64,000 nt of DNA from REEB95 sp035934995 (GCA_035934995.1 DASYXI010000014.1:15028-79027), one strand, 5' to 3'; shown: positions 53,490 to 62,078, counted from the first letter of the stretch. The notes: generated by a model not told the origin, from the sequence alone. Made by a program: numbers and translations.

Positions 53490-53564
53490 TGGTGGGCGCT
53501 GTAGGGATTGAACCTACGACCCCACCCGTGTGAAGGGTGTGCTCTCCCGCTGAGCTAAGCGCCC
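53490..53564 (-). tRNA. tRNA-Val (anticodon CAC), CCA encoded
   Basis: On the minus strand the sequence begins GGGCGCTTAGCTCAGCGGG and folds into a cloverleaf. The acceptor stem GGGCGCT pairs with AGCGCCC. The anticodon loop TTCACAC carries CAC, and the T arm has GGTTCAATCCC. The 3' CCA is encoded (53490-53492). The CAC anticodon decodes GUG valine codons. It lies between groES and glmU. Confidence 0.96.
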
Positions 53565-53676
53565 GAAGAGGCCTGAAATAAGGCGCGGGCCGCGCGCCTG
53601 TCAAGGAATCGCCGGGCCACCCCACGCCTATATAAGGCTAGACGCGCCCGGCGCCTTTCCGTATGAGACAAACCCC

Positions 53677-55053
53677 ATGGCCGCTTCGTTTGCCGCTCTC
53701 ATCCTGGCCGCCGGCAAGGGCACGCGAATGCACTCGGCGCGTCCCAAGGTGCTGCACGAGCTTGCCGGCAAGCCGCTGATCGCGCACGTCTTGGGCGCGG
53801 TGGCTTCGTTGAAGCCGCAGCACACCGCCGTGGTGATCGCGCCCAACCAGAACGACGTCGCCGCCGCGGTGGCGCCGGCCGATTTCGTCATCCAGCGCCA
53901 GCAGAAGGGCACCGGCAACGCGGTGGCCGCCGCCAAGGCGCTGCTCGGCCGGTATCAAGGCGATGTCCTGATCCTGGCCGGCGATGCGCCCTTGATGACC
54001 CGGGATACCTTTCGGCCGCTGTTCGACGCCCGCAAACGTCATCCCAACGCCGCGGTCATCGTGCTCGGCATGCGCTTGTCCGATGGCGGCCCGTATGGCC
54101 GCCTGATCCTGGCCGACGACGGTTCGCTCGCGCGCATCGTCGAAGCCGGCGATTGCACCGAGGAGGAGCGCGCGGTCGATTTCGTCTCGTCCGGCGTCAT
54201 GCTGGTCAAGGCGCCGGTGTTGTTCGATCTCGTCGCGCAGCTTGGCGCGCACAACGCCCAAGGCGAGCAGTATCTCACCGACATTATCGGCATGGCGCGC
54301 GCCAAGGGTCTCGCCTGCCGCACCGCCGAAGGCGATCCGGCGCAGCTCTTGGGCGTGAATTCGCGCGATGAGCTTGCCTATGCCGAAGCGGTGATGCAGC
54401 AGCGCCTGCGCTACGCCGCGATGGAAAGCGGCGTCACTTTCACCGCGCCCGAAACGGTTTTCCTCTGCGCCGACACAAAAATCGGCCGTGACACCATCGT
54501 CGGGCCGTTCGTCGTGTTCGGTCCCGGCGTGAAGGTGGGCGAGGGCGTCGAGATCCCCGCCTTCTGTCATATCGTGGGATCGACCATCGGCGACCACGCG
54601 CGCATTGGCCCCTTTGCACGGCTCAGGCCCGGCGCGCAGCTGGCCGACGAAGTCCACATCGGCAATTTCGTCGAAGTGAAGAACGCGCGCCTGGCGACGG
54701 GCGTCAAGGCGAACCATCTGGCTTATCTCGGCGACAGCAATGTCGGCGAGGGCAGCAACATCGGCGCCGGCTCCATCACCTGCAACTACGACGGCATCGA
54801 GAAATTCCGCACCAATATCGGCAAGGGCGTGTTCGTCGGCACCAATGCGTCGCTGGTGGCGCCGCTCACCATCGGCCCCGGCGCGATGATCGCCGCCGGC
54901 AGCGTCATCACCGACGACGTGCCGCCCGACACGCTCGCCTTGGGCCGCGCGCGGCAGCGCAATAAGCCGGGCGCCGCCAAGGCCTGGCGCGCCAAGCGCA
55001 AGGCCGAGATCGCCGCCCGCGCCGCCAAGCCCCAGGCTAAAGGCCGGCGGTAA
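53677..55053 (+). CDS. glmU: Bifunctional GlcNAc-1-phosphate uridyltransferase/GlcN-1-phosphate acetyltransferase
   Basis: The 458-residue enzyme makes UDP-GlcNAc. The N-terminal uridyltransferase has LAAGKGTRMHSARPKVLHEL near residue 8, then GTGNAV and LAGDAPL. The C-terminal left-handed beta helix has hexapeptide repeats with GNFVEVKNARLATGVKANHLAYLGD (core NHLAYLGD) and the acetyltransferase CNYDGIEKF and GTNASLVAP. The end is Lys/Ala-rich (KAWRAKRKAEIAARAAK). UDP-GlcNAc feeds peptidoglycan and LPS. A REP-like repeat follows it at 55088. Confidence 0.95.
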   Translation: MAASFAALILAAGKGTRMHSARPKVLHELAGKPLIAHVLGAVASLKPQHTAVVIAPNQNDVAAAVAPADFVIQRQQKGTGNAVAAAKALLGRYQGDVLILAGDAPLMTRDTFRPLFDARKRHPNAAVIVLGMRLSDGGPYGRLILADDGSLARIVEAGDCTEEERAVDFVSSGVMLVKAPVLFDLVAQLGAHNAQGEQYLTDIIGMARAKGLACRTAEGDPAQLLGVNSRDELAYAEAVMQQRLRYAAMESGVTFTAPETVFLCADTKIGRDTIVGPFVVFGPGVKVGEGVEIPAFCHIVGSTIGDHARIGPFARLRPGAQLADEVHIGNFVEVKNARLATGVKANHLAYLGDSNVGEGSNIGAGSITCNYDGIEKFRTNIGKGVFVGTNASLVAPLTIGPGAMIAAGSVITDDVPPDTLALGRARQRNKPGAAKAWRAKRKAEIAARAAKPQAKGRR

Positions 55054-55087
55054 GCTTGCCTTGGTGTTTTTGCGATATGGTGAGCAA

Positions 55088-55127
55088 CCCTCGCCCCGCG
55101 TTAGCGGGGAGAGGGAAGGGTGAGGGG
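55088..55127 (+). repeat. REP-like palindromic repeat, copy A
   Basis: CCCTCGCCCCGCGTTAGCG followed by GGGAGAGGG and AAGGGTGAGGGG: a palindromic core CCCCGCGTTAGCGGGG in a CCCTC...GAGGG frame plus a G-rich tail. It is one of six copies between 55.0 and 62.5 kb. Confidence 0.8.
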
Positions 55128-55167
55128 TAAAGCGGCGGTGCGCAGTCGCCCAAACTTGACGACGACG

Positions 55168-55592
55168 ATGCGAGCGCGCGAATTGCGGCGCAACCAGACG
55201 GACGCCGAGCAACGATTGTGGCAGGCGCTGCGTGCGCGCGGCTTTGCCGACGCCAAATTTCGTCGTCAGTTGCCGATCGGTCGCTACATCGCCGATTTCG
55301 CGTGTCCGTCGCGTCGCCTTATTGTCGAACTGGACGGCGGCCAGCATGCCGCACAAGTCTTTCGCGACGAAATGCGCGGACGGACGCTCGCCGCGCACGG
55401 TTACCGGGTCATTCTCTTCTGGAACAACGAGGTGCACGAGAATTTGCCGGGCGTGTTGGCGGCAATCGAATCCGCGCTCGCCGACCCCTCACCCTGCCCT
55501 CTCCCCGCAGACGGGGAGAGGGTCATAAAGGATCGTTCTACTCCCTCGCCCCGCGTTAGCGGGGAGAGGGTTGGGGTGAGGGGCGCCCGCTG

Positions 55593-55593
<1 letters not shown>
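55168..55593 (+). CDS. DUF559 endonuclease-like protein with repeat-encoded C-terminus
   Basis: ATG 55168 (MRARELRRNQTDAEQRLWQAL) gives 141 residues. The DUF559/vsr-like core is clear: TDAEQRLWQALRARGF, FRRQLPIGRYIADFACPSRRLIVELDGGQH and RVILFWNNEVHENLPGVLAAIESAL. This matches the very-short-patch-repair/DUF559 family with the D...ExD nuclease residues. The natural domain ends near residue 106. The last 35 residues (SPCPLPADGERV, TPSPRVSGERVG) are encoded by two REP-like repeats. The stop is coupled to glmS as TGATG. Confidence 0.8.
55485..55522 (-). repeat. REP-like palindromic repeat, copy B (inverted)
   Basis: Plus strand reads CCCCTCACCCTGCCCTCTCC then CCGCAGACGGGGAGAGGG, the reverse orientation of copy A. 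It lies inside the 3' part of the DUF559 gene. Confidence 0.8.
55543..55583 (+). repeat. REP-like palindromic repeat, copy C
   Basis: CCCTCGCCCCGCGTTAGCG, GGGAGAGGG, TTGGGGTGAGGGG: same orientation and almost the same sequence as copy A. It ends the DUF559 gene and lies 9 bp before the glmS start. Confidence 0.8.
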
Positions 55594-57422
<1,829 letters not shown>

Positions 57423-57433
57423 GCCCTTGTCCT

Positions 57434-57473
57434 CCCTCGCCCCGCGTTAGCGGGGAGAGGGTAGGGTGAGGGG
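57434..57473 (+). repeat. REP-like palindromic repeat, copy D
   Basis: CCCTCGCCCCGCGTTAGCG, GGGAGAGGG, TAGGGTGAGGGG: same orientation as copies A and C. It starts 11 bp after the glmS stop and may also act as its terminator-like hairpin. Confidence 0.8.
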
Positions 57474-57515
57474 TGTCGACAACATGCGCACGCGTCGGCC
57501 ACTGGTGCGCCACCC

Positions 57516-57544
57516 TTGACATGAGTATAAACTCATAATATAAA
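57516..57544 (+). promoter_or_regulatory. Promoter and palindromic operator of the HigB-HigA-like operon
   Basis: TTGACA (57516-57521) and TATAAA (57539-57544) are exactly 17 bp apart. The palindrome ATGAGT-ATAA-ACTCAT (57521-57536) fills the spacer. Initiation about 7 bp after the -10 would fall at the toxin ATG (57552), so a nearly leaderless message is predicted. Confidence 0.7.
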
Positions 57545-57551
57545 TCGGGCG

Positions 57552-57926
57552 ATGATAAGCGTCGCGCCGCCGCTTCGCCCGCTTTTCTGGGTCGGGTCGA
57601 GCAAGCGCGACTACAAGCGCTTTCCGCCGCGCGTGCAGGACGGTTTCGGCTTTGCGTTGTTCCTGGCGCAGACCGGCCAACATCCGCCGGCGGCGAAGCC
57701 GCTCAAGGGATTCGGCGCGGGAACGGTGGAATTGGTGGCGGAGTTGGATGGCAACGCCTATCGGGCGGTTTACACAGTGCGGTTTAAGGGCGCAATTTAC
57801 GTGCTGCACGCCTTTCAGAAGAAATCGAAGCGCGGCATTGCCACACCGCGGCGCGAGCTTGAACTGATCCAGCGCCGCCTGCGCGACGCTGCTTTCGATC
57901 ATGCGGTGCGGTTTGCGAAGGAGTAA
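57552..57926 (+). CDS. RelE/HigB-like (Gp49-type) toxin
   Basis: The 124-residue protein starts MISVAPPLRPLFWVGSSKRD. The RPLFWVGSSKRDYKRFPPRVQD and GFALFLAQTGQHPPAAKPLKGFG (core AKPLKGFG) features match phage-derived Gp49-like/HigB toxins, the mRNA-cleaving RelE superfamily, and AVYTVRFKGAIYVLHAFQKKS is the usual core. It precedes its XRE antitoxin, the reverse order of RelBE and typical of HigBA. The first gene of a cassette bracketed by the glmS repeats. Confidence 0.85.
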   Translation: MISVAPPLRPLFWVGSSKRDYKRFPPRVQDGFGFALFLAQTGQHPPAAKPLKGFGAGTVELVAELDGNAYRAVYTVRFKGAIYVLHAFQKKSKRGIATPRRELELIQRRLRDAAFDHAVRFAKE

Positions 57927-57931
57927 GTAAC

Positions 57932-58264
57932 ATGGTGCGACGGGCAAAAATCGAACCGGGCAGCGGCAACATCTTCGCCGATCTTGGCCTTCCGGATGCC
58001 AAGGCTCACCTGCTCAAGGCGCAGATCGTGTCCGAGATCTATCGGCTCGCCGCGGCGCGCAAGCTAACCCAGGCGCAAGCCGGTGCCCGCATGGGGATCA
58101 GCCAGCCGGAAGTCTCGCGTCTGTTCAACGGTCACTTCCGCGAGTATTCGGTCGATCGCCTGATGGGCTTCCTGACGGCCTTCGGCCGCGACGTCGAGAT
58201 CGTCGTGCGACCGCGCACGAAGGCGCGCAAGGGCGGTCGCATTATCTTCAAGCCGGCGGCGTGA
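57932..58264 (+). CDS. XRE-family antitoxin (HigA-like)
   Basis: The 110-residue protein has a helix-turn-helix KLTQAQAGARMGISQPEVSRLFNG (core TQAQAGARMGISQPEVSRLF) near residue 45 and an N-terminal NIFADLGLPDAKAHLLKAQIV segment typical of HigA antitoxins paired with Gp49-type toxins. AAGGAG at 57918-57923 serves as its ribosome-binding site, 5 bp after the toxin stop. It should bind the palindrome at 57521-57536 and repress the operon. Confidence 0.85.
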   Translation: MVRRAKIEPGSGNIFADLGLPDAKAHLLKAQIVSEIYRLAAARKLTQAQAGARMGISQPEVSRLFNGHFREYSVDRLMGFLTAFGRDVEIVVRPRTKARKGGRIIFKPAA

Positions 58265-58455
58265 GGCGCGGGATCGTGGCCTACACACTGGCCGAGCTGA
58301 TTGAACGAGCGCGGACGATCGAGATGACATCTGACGAGCGTGAGCAGCAACGACGCAGCTTCGCTTACGGCAACACCAGTATCGAAAATGATCTCATCAC
58401 GCGTGCCATGGTGGATGAATGTGCGGAGACGCTGAAGCGACGCCCGAGCGGCTGA
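58261..58455 (+). CDS. Small conserved protein, third gene of the toxin-antitoxin cassette (64 aa)
   Basis: A GTG at 58261 overlaps the antitoxin stop (GTGA), and an internal GTG at 58276 is also possible. The 64-residue acidic protein contains AELIERARTIEMTSDEREQQRRSFAYGN (core EREQQRRSFAYGN) and ENDLITRAMVDECAE. The SFAYGNTxIEN motif recurs in short proteins that I recall near toxin-antitoxin loci, but I know no function. It ends just before the distal glmS repeat, so it is the last gene of the cassette. Confidence 0.6.
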   Translation: MRRGIVAYTLAELIERARTIEMTSDEREQQRRSFAYGNTSIENDLITRAMVDECAETLKRRPSG

Positions 58456-58459
58456 AATG

Positions 58460-58505
58460 GTCGACCAGCCGCGCAACCTGGCGAAGAGCGTGACGGTGGA
58501 GTAGG
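58460..58505 (+). repeat. glmS 3'-end direct repeat, distal copy
   Basis: Matches 57378-57423 over 46 bp with one mismatch (58478) and the same stop codon. It lies 4 bp after the small gene's stop and 2 bp before the hsdR remnant's stop. It carries no gene body upstream, so it is an att-like footprint, not a gene. Confidence 0.85.
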
Positions 58506-58507
58506 GG

Positions 58508-59249
58508 CTAAACGATCGGACCGAGCCCGTCCGGATACCGTTCGAACACGAACTGGAAGGTTCGTTCGACCTTTTCTTCCCATAGTCGCCGGTTGTAAAT
58601 CTCCGGCAGGCCGTCGAATTCCTCACGGATGGTCTGCCGTACGTCGGCTTTCGCGTTCTCTTTAAGCCGCCAGTCGAGGATGAGCTTTTCGCGCTTCAAC
58701 TTCGCAAGTAGCGACCGGGCGATGGCTTTGACCTTCACTTCCTGTGCCTTCGTCAGCTTGGGTTCCGGCTTGGTTAACAGGTCGAAAATCGCCAGCTCTT
58801 CTTCGTTCATCCCTTCGCGAGCGGCGCGCTGGTCTTCCTCGCTCATGCCGCGGATGAAATCGAGCAGCTGCTGGAAAAGCTGCTCGACCGTGGCACTGCC
58901 GGCGTTGTATTCAGCGATCATCGTTTGAAACTTTTCGAGCATATCGGCGCGCGTCGGATTCTGGCGGACCATCGCCGCCAGTTTTTGTTCGACCTGAGCA
59001 CGCAGCGCCTGAGCTTGCGTTCGTTTTTGGCCTTTGCGGAACGCCGCCGCTAGCTTGTCGAAGTCGATCTTACGCAGGTCGAACAAGCCGGTGAAATCCT
59101 CGCGGATGGGCGCGCGGATGGCGTGGCCGACGATCGCCTCGTCGAGCAGGCTTTCGATCTTTTCCATGACCGCCGAAACATCCGGTGGCTGCGTTAGTGC
59201 GCGCAGTCGGTCGGCGAGCACATGCAACACGGCCACGTCGGCGGCAAAG
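58508..59249 (-). pseudogene. hsdR: Type I restriction enzyme HsdR, C-terminal remnant
   Basis: A frame in the direction of transcription begins at the junction with the hsdM fragment and encodes about 247 residues (PFAADVAVLHVLADRL...). They match the C-terminal helical (DUF3387-like) domain of HsdR: VMEKIESLLDEAIVGHAIRAPI, EDFTGLFDLRKIDFDKLAAAF, EELAIFDLLTKPEPKLTKAQE, and ERTFQFVFERYPDG at the end. The ATP-dependent motor and nuclease parts are missing, so it cannot restrict DNA. Fused out of frame to the start of hsdM. The stop is 58508-58510. Confidence 0.85.
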
Positions 59250-59528
59250 GGCGCCTTCCGGCAGATCGCGCAGATAGGAAAACCGCGCGTCAGGCTTGAG
59301 GTAGATGACGCCGCGCGCCTTGAAGGCGTCGGGACCCGGCGTCAGGCGCGAGCCGGGTTTGGGCTTGAGCGCTTTTTCGGCCTTGGCGAAGATCGCATCC
59401 GCATAACGCAGGAATAGGAGGCCAAGCACAGGCCGCGAATATTGCGACGGCAGCAGGCCCGAATTTGCTCGCAACTGATCTGCGCTGCGCCACAAACGAT
59501 GTTCGATTTCGGCAAGATTGGCCGCCAT
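59250..59528 (-). pseudogene. hsdM: Type I modification methyltransferase HsdM, N-terminal remnant
   Basis: ATG 59528 begins MAANLAEIEHRLWRSADQL and encodes about 93 residues of the HsdM N-terminal helical domain: NSGLLPSQYSRPVLGLLFLRYADAIF, KARGVIYLKPDARFSYLRDLPEGA (core FSYLRDLPEGA). Then the frame runs into HsdR sequence out of phase. The methyltransferase catalytic domain and the specificity gene hsdS are absent. The 5' end looks intact and could still be transcribed. Confidence 0.85.
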
Positions 59529-59594
59529 GCGCCTCCCCCAACCACGGCTTAAGGCGCATCCTAGCAGAACAACTTTGAGGTGTAAGGGGAGGAG

Positions 59595-59990
59595 CTAAGC
59601 CCTTTTCCGCCCCAACAATTTCTCTGCCGCTTCGGCAAGGAAGCGCGAACGGTTGTTAGTGCGCTCGTCGATCCGCTGCACGAGGTCTTCCGGCAGCGTC
59701 ACATTGACGCGCAGCATGCGCTCGGACGGCACGACAGCACGCACCAGCATGCGGGCCGCCTCGCGCACCTCGGGATCATGCTCGATCCGGTCGAGCGCGC
59801 TGGGTTCGGGAATTTCCATGCCGTCCTCGATCATCAGCTCGAGATGGTCGTGCAATGCTTCCTCCGCATTGCGCGCCGCCTCTTGCGTGCTCTCGCCGGC
59901 GCTGGCCAGCCCCGGAAGATCGGGAAAGAAGACGCTGTAACCGGGCAAATCGCCGGTCTCGACAATGGCGGGAAAATAGATGATCGCCAT
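59595..59990 (-). CDS. HicB-like antitoxin with C-terminal RHH-type segment
   Basis: The 131-residue protein begins MAIIYFPAIVETGDLPGYSV. It matches the HicB fold (partial RNase H-like): GYSVFFPDLPGLASAGESTQEAARNAEEALHDHLELMIEDGMEIPEPS (core PDLPGLASAGES). Residues about 88-125 (LRVNVTLPEDLVQRIDERTNNRSRFLAEAAEKLL, core NVTLPEDLVQRID) form a ribbon-helix-helix DNA-binding tail. HicB normally pairs with a HicA toxin; here no hicA is seen and the neighbour is a PIN toxin. It is the last gene of a minus-strand operon. Confidence 0.8.
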   Translation of the reverse strand: MAIIYFPAIVETGDLPGYSVFFPDLPGLASAGESTQEAARNAEEALHDHLELMIEDGMEIPEPSALDRIEHDPEVREAARMLVRAVVPSERMLRVNVTLPEDLVQRIDERTNNRSRFLAEAAEKLLGRKRA

Positions 59991-59997
59991 GCTTATC

Positions 59998-60384
59998 CTA
60001 TATCGCCGCCAGCGGCATTTTCATCGCCCGCGCCGCGGCGAGCAGTCGCTGGTCATAACTCGCCAACGCCACGGTCTGCCGCTGGCCGCGCAGCCATTCG
60101 ATCGACGCCAGATGCAAAGCGTCGAGCGCGCGCACCGGCACCGGAAAGGGCTCGAGCGCCCGCGCCAAAACCGGCGGCGCCAGCTCGAGCAGCGCGAGCC
60201 GGCCGATAAGGGCGCGCGCCGCCTCGCCGCGCGTCGAGCCGAGGCCGCGGGCGTGGATGCGCGTCCATAATTCGTATTCGAGCAGCCGGCTCGCCACGAG
60301 GGTCTCGTTCCAAAACGCCGCCCGCGGCCGCTTGTCTTCGGCCAGCAGATGCGCGAGCGCGACGGATGTGTCGAGATAGATCAC
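59998..60384 (-). CDS. PIN-domain toxin (VapC-like)
   Basis: The 128-residue protein begins MIYLDTSVALAHLL with the first catalytic Asp of the PIN fold, followed by LLEYELWTRIHARGL (a conserved Glu) and LDALHLASIEWL (second Asp), ending LASYDQRLLAAARAM with a third Asp. It is an RNase of the VapC type. Its start overlaps the upstream antitoxin by four bases. Seven bp separate its stop from the HicB-like gene, so all three are likely one operon. Confidence 0.87.
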   Translation of the reverse strand: MIYLDTSVALAHLLAEDKRPRAAFWNETLVASRLLEYELWTRIHARGLGSTRGEAARALIGRLALLELAPPVLARALEPFPVPVRALDALHLASIEWLRGQRQTVALASYDQRLLAAARAMKMPLAAI

Positions 60385-60671
60385 CGCGCGTCGCGGTCGG
60401 CGGCGAGTTCGGCGAGAAGCTCGTCGAGTTTCGCGACGGGCAGGCTGGGCGGCGGCGTTTTGTCGGCGAGCGCCGGCGGCGTGAGCCAGCCCTGGCGCAC
60501 GGCCTCGGCCAAGGCGGCGTCGGCCAGCAATTCGCTGCGGCCGGCGCGTGGCGGCACCAGTTCCGCGACCACGCGGTCGCGATCGGTCACCAGCACGGTT
60601 TCGCCGCTGGCGGCGAGCCGCACGTACTCGCTGAGCTTGTCTTTCAGTGCCTTGAGTCCGATGGCGCGCAT
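60381..60671 (-). CDS. Phd/YefM-family antitoxin
   Basis: ATG 60671 gives 96 residues: MRAIGLKALKDKLSEYVRLAASGETVLVTDRDRVVAELVPP (core LKDKLSEYVRLAASGE), the Phd/YefM N-terminal DNA-binding fold, followed by a Leu/Ala-rich toxin-binding tail (WLTPPALADKTPPPSLPV). An in-frame ATG at 60722 would add 17 residues (MDKPEF...), but the promoter at 60678-60706 lies within that extension, which favours the shorter form. The stop overlaps the PIN gene as ATGA. Confidence 0.82.
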   Translation of the reverse strand: MRAIGLKALKDKLSEYVRLAASGETVLVTDRDRVVAELVPPRAGRSELLADAALAEAVRQGWLTPPALADKTPPPSLPVAKLDELLAELAADRDAR

Positions 60672-60677
60672 ACCAGC

Positions 60678-60706
60678 AATGTAGCTACCAGTGGCTACGT
60701 CGTCAA
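60678..60706 (-). promoter_or_regulatory. Promoter and repeated operator of the antitoxin-PIN-HicB operon
   Basis: On the minus strand TTGACG (60706-60701) and TACATT (60683-60678) are exactly 17 bp apart. The spacer contains the 8-bp direct repeat GTAGCCAC/GTAGCTAC, a likely antitoxin operator. Initiation would fall close to the ATG at 60671, so a nearly leaderless message is predicted. Confidence 0.65.
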
Positions 60707-60756
60707 ATTCGGGTTTGTCCATTCGTGATTCCCCTTGACTTTCCACCCGCAATATG

Positions 60757-60771
60757 GAACAAATAGAGAAC
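60757..60771. promoter_or_regulatory. LexA (SOS) box upstream of the terminase-like gene
   Basis: GAACAAATAGAGAAC is GAAC-N7-GAAC, the alphaproteobacterial LexA consensus, with an AT-rich spacer and a flanking A. It lies 82-96 bp upstream of the terminase small-subunit gene and 86-100 bp from the antitoxin start. A TTGACT at 60735-60740 is just upstream. Random GAACN7GAAC sites are expected about once per 65 kb per strand, so this needs testing. Confidence 0.5.
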
Positions 60772-60852
60772 ATCTGCAAGGCGGCTTAGGCGGCAGGTTA
60801 GGGGCGAGCCGGCGCGGCGCGCGAGAAGGCGCGCACGCAACGAAGGAGTCCC

Positions 60853-61503
60853 ATGACCTACTACAAGCGCAAGCGGCCGCTCAGTCCGCGGCAGCAGAAA
60901 TTCGTCGAGCAATACCTGATCTGCGGCGTCGCCCGCCAGGCGGCAATCCGCGCCGGCTATTCGCCTGGCAACGCCGGCAGCGCTGCGTGGCGGCTCCGGC
61001 GGATGCCCCATGTCGCCAAGGCGATCCGCCTCGGCCGCTCGAGCGAGGCACGCCGCGCCCAGGTCGCGCGCGAGCGCGTGCTGCTCGAGCTCGCCCGCGT
61101 CGCCTTTTCCGATATCGGCGAAGTGCTCGATTGGACCAACGGCGACGACATCACGCTCCGTCCCAAGGTCGAAATCTCGCCGCACGATCGCGCGGCCATC
61201 GCCGAGATCGCGCCACGCCGCTATGGCAAGGGTCCGCGCATCAAGCTCCACAGCAAGTCGCGCGCGCTCGATGCGCTGGCGCGCCATCTGGGCGTGTTCG
61301 ACAAGACCGTGCCGCCCGTGGATCCGGCGCAGATGATGAAGCAGCGCCAGGCCAACCACGAGAAGATCATGCGCCGCATCAACCAGATCGTCGAAGAGCG
61401 CATCGCCGAACGCTGCAAAGCGGGCACGCTGATCGTGGTGGAGCCCGGCCCGCCTTCAACCCTCTCCCCGTCTCCGGGGAGAGGGCAGGGTGAGGGGGTT
61501 TAA
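60853..61503 (+). CDS. Phage terminase small-subunit-like protein, orphan
   Basis: The 216-residue protein begins MTYYKRKRPLSPRQQKFVEQYL. LSPRQQKFVEQYLICGVARQAAIRAGYSPGNAGSAAWRLRR (core RQQKFVEQYL and AIRAGYSPGNAGSAAWRL) matches the Terminase_2 (PF03592) DNA-binding helix-turn-helix. A KLHSKSRALDALARHLGVFD-type block and a C-terminal helix follow. The final dozen residues (SPSPGRGQGEGV) are encoded by a REP-like repeat (61460-61498). No large terminase, portal or capsid gene is nearby, so it is an orphan. A LexA-like site lies upstream. Confidence 0.75.
   Translation: MTYYKRKRPLSPRQQKFVEQYLICGVARQAAIRAGYSPGNAGSAAWRLRRMPHVAKAIRLGRSSEARRAQVARERVLLELARVAFSDIGEVLDWTNGDDITLRPKVEISPHDRAAIAEIAPRRYGKGPRIKLHSKSRALDALARHLGVFDKTVPPVDPAQMMKQRQANHEKIMRRINQIVEERIAERCKAGTLIVVEPGPPSTLSPSPGRGQGEGV
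61460..61498 (+). repeat. REP-like palindromic repeat, copy E
   Basis: CCCTCTCCCCGTCTCCGGGG, AGAGGGCAGGGTGAGGGGG: a variant of the family with a CCCCGTCTCCGGGG core. It encodes the C-terminal dozen residues of the terminase-like protein. Confidence 0.8.
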
Positions 61504-61607
61504 GCCCCGCCATCACGCAAAATTCATTCGAATCGGCGGCGCGTGGTCGCGTAGATTGCGCGCCGTCGGGCCCGCTTGGTCCGGCGCAATCCAGGGGTTC
61601 CCGTTTC

Positions 61608-62078
61608 ATGTCGGTTGCAACGACGCTCGCCGCGCGGCGCCGCTCGCCGTTTTCTGCGCTCGCCTTCGTCGCCGCGCTCTTCGCCTTGGCCGTCGGCGCG
61701 CCGGCCGCCTTCGCCGCCACGCTCACCGTCACGATTACGGGCGTGCACAGCGCCACGGGCGACGTTTATGTCGCGCTCTTCAACGGGCCCGCGAATTTCC
61801 CCGACGGCGATTATGCGTTGCGTCATTTGAAGGTGAAGGCGTCGACCGCGCCGATCGTCGTCAGCTTCGATCACCTTCCGCCCGGCACCTATGCCGTCGG
61901 CTGCTATCACGACGAGGAAAAGCTCGGCCATTTCAAGACCAACTGGTTCGGCTATCCGCTCGATGGCTATGCGCTCTCCAACGGCATCCGCGCCGTGATC
62001 GCGCGGCCGACCTTCGCCCAGGCCGCCTTTCCGGTCGGCAATCCCACCACGTCCATCGCCCTCGACGTCCGCTACTAG
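61608..62078 (+). CDS. DUF2141-domain exported protein
   Basis: The 156-residue protein has a signal peptide (residues about 1-35, ending PAAFAATLT) and a DUF2141 domain: LTVTITGVHSATGDVYVALFNGPANFPDG, then DHLPPGTYAVGCYHDEEKLGHFKTNWFGYPLDGYALSN. The family is an uncharacterised beta-sandwich-like secreted protein, often duplicated in Proteobacteria and Bacteroidetes. No functional context is visible. Confidence 0.85.
   Translation: MSVATTLAARRRSPFSALAFVAALFALAVGAPAAFAATLTVTITGVHSATGDVYVALFNGPANFPDGDYALRHLKVKASTAPIVVSFDHLPPGTYAVGCYHDEEKLGHFKTNWFGYPLDGYALSNGIRAVIARPTFAQAAFPVGNPTTSIALDVRY

Noticed and set aside
57424..57551. Tn7-type insertion at glmS
   Set aside because: Tn7 inserts about 25 bp after glmS without duplicating the gene end. 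Here the coding end itself is duplicated, and no tns genes or Tn7 ends were seen.
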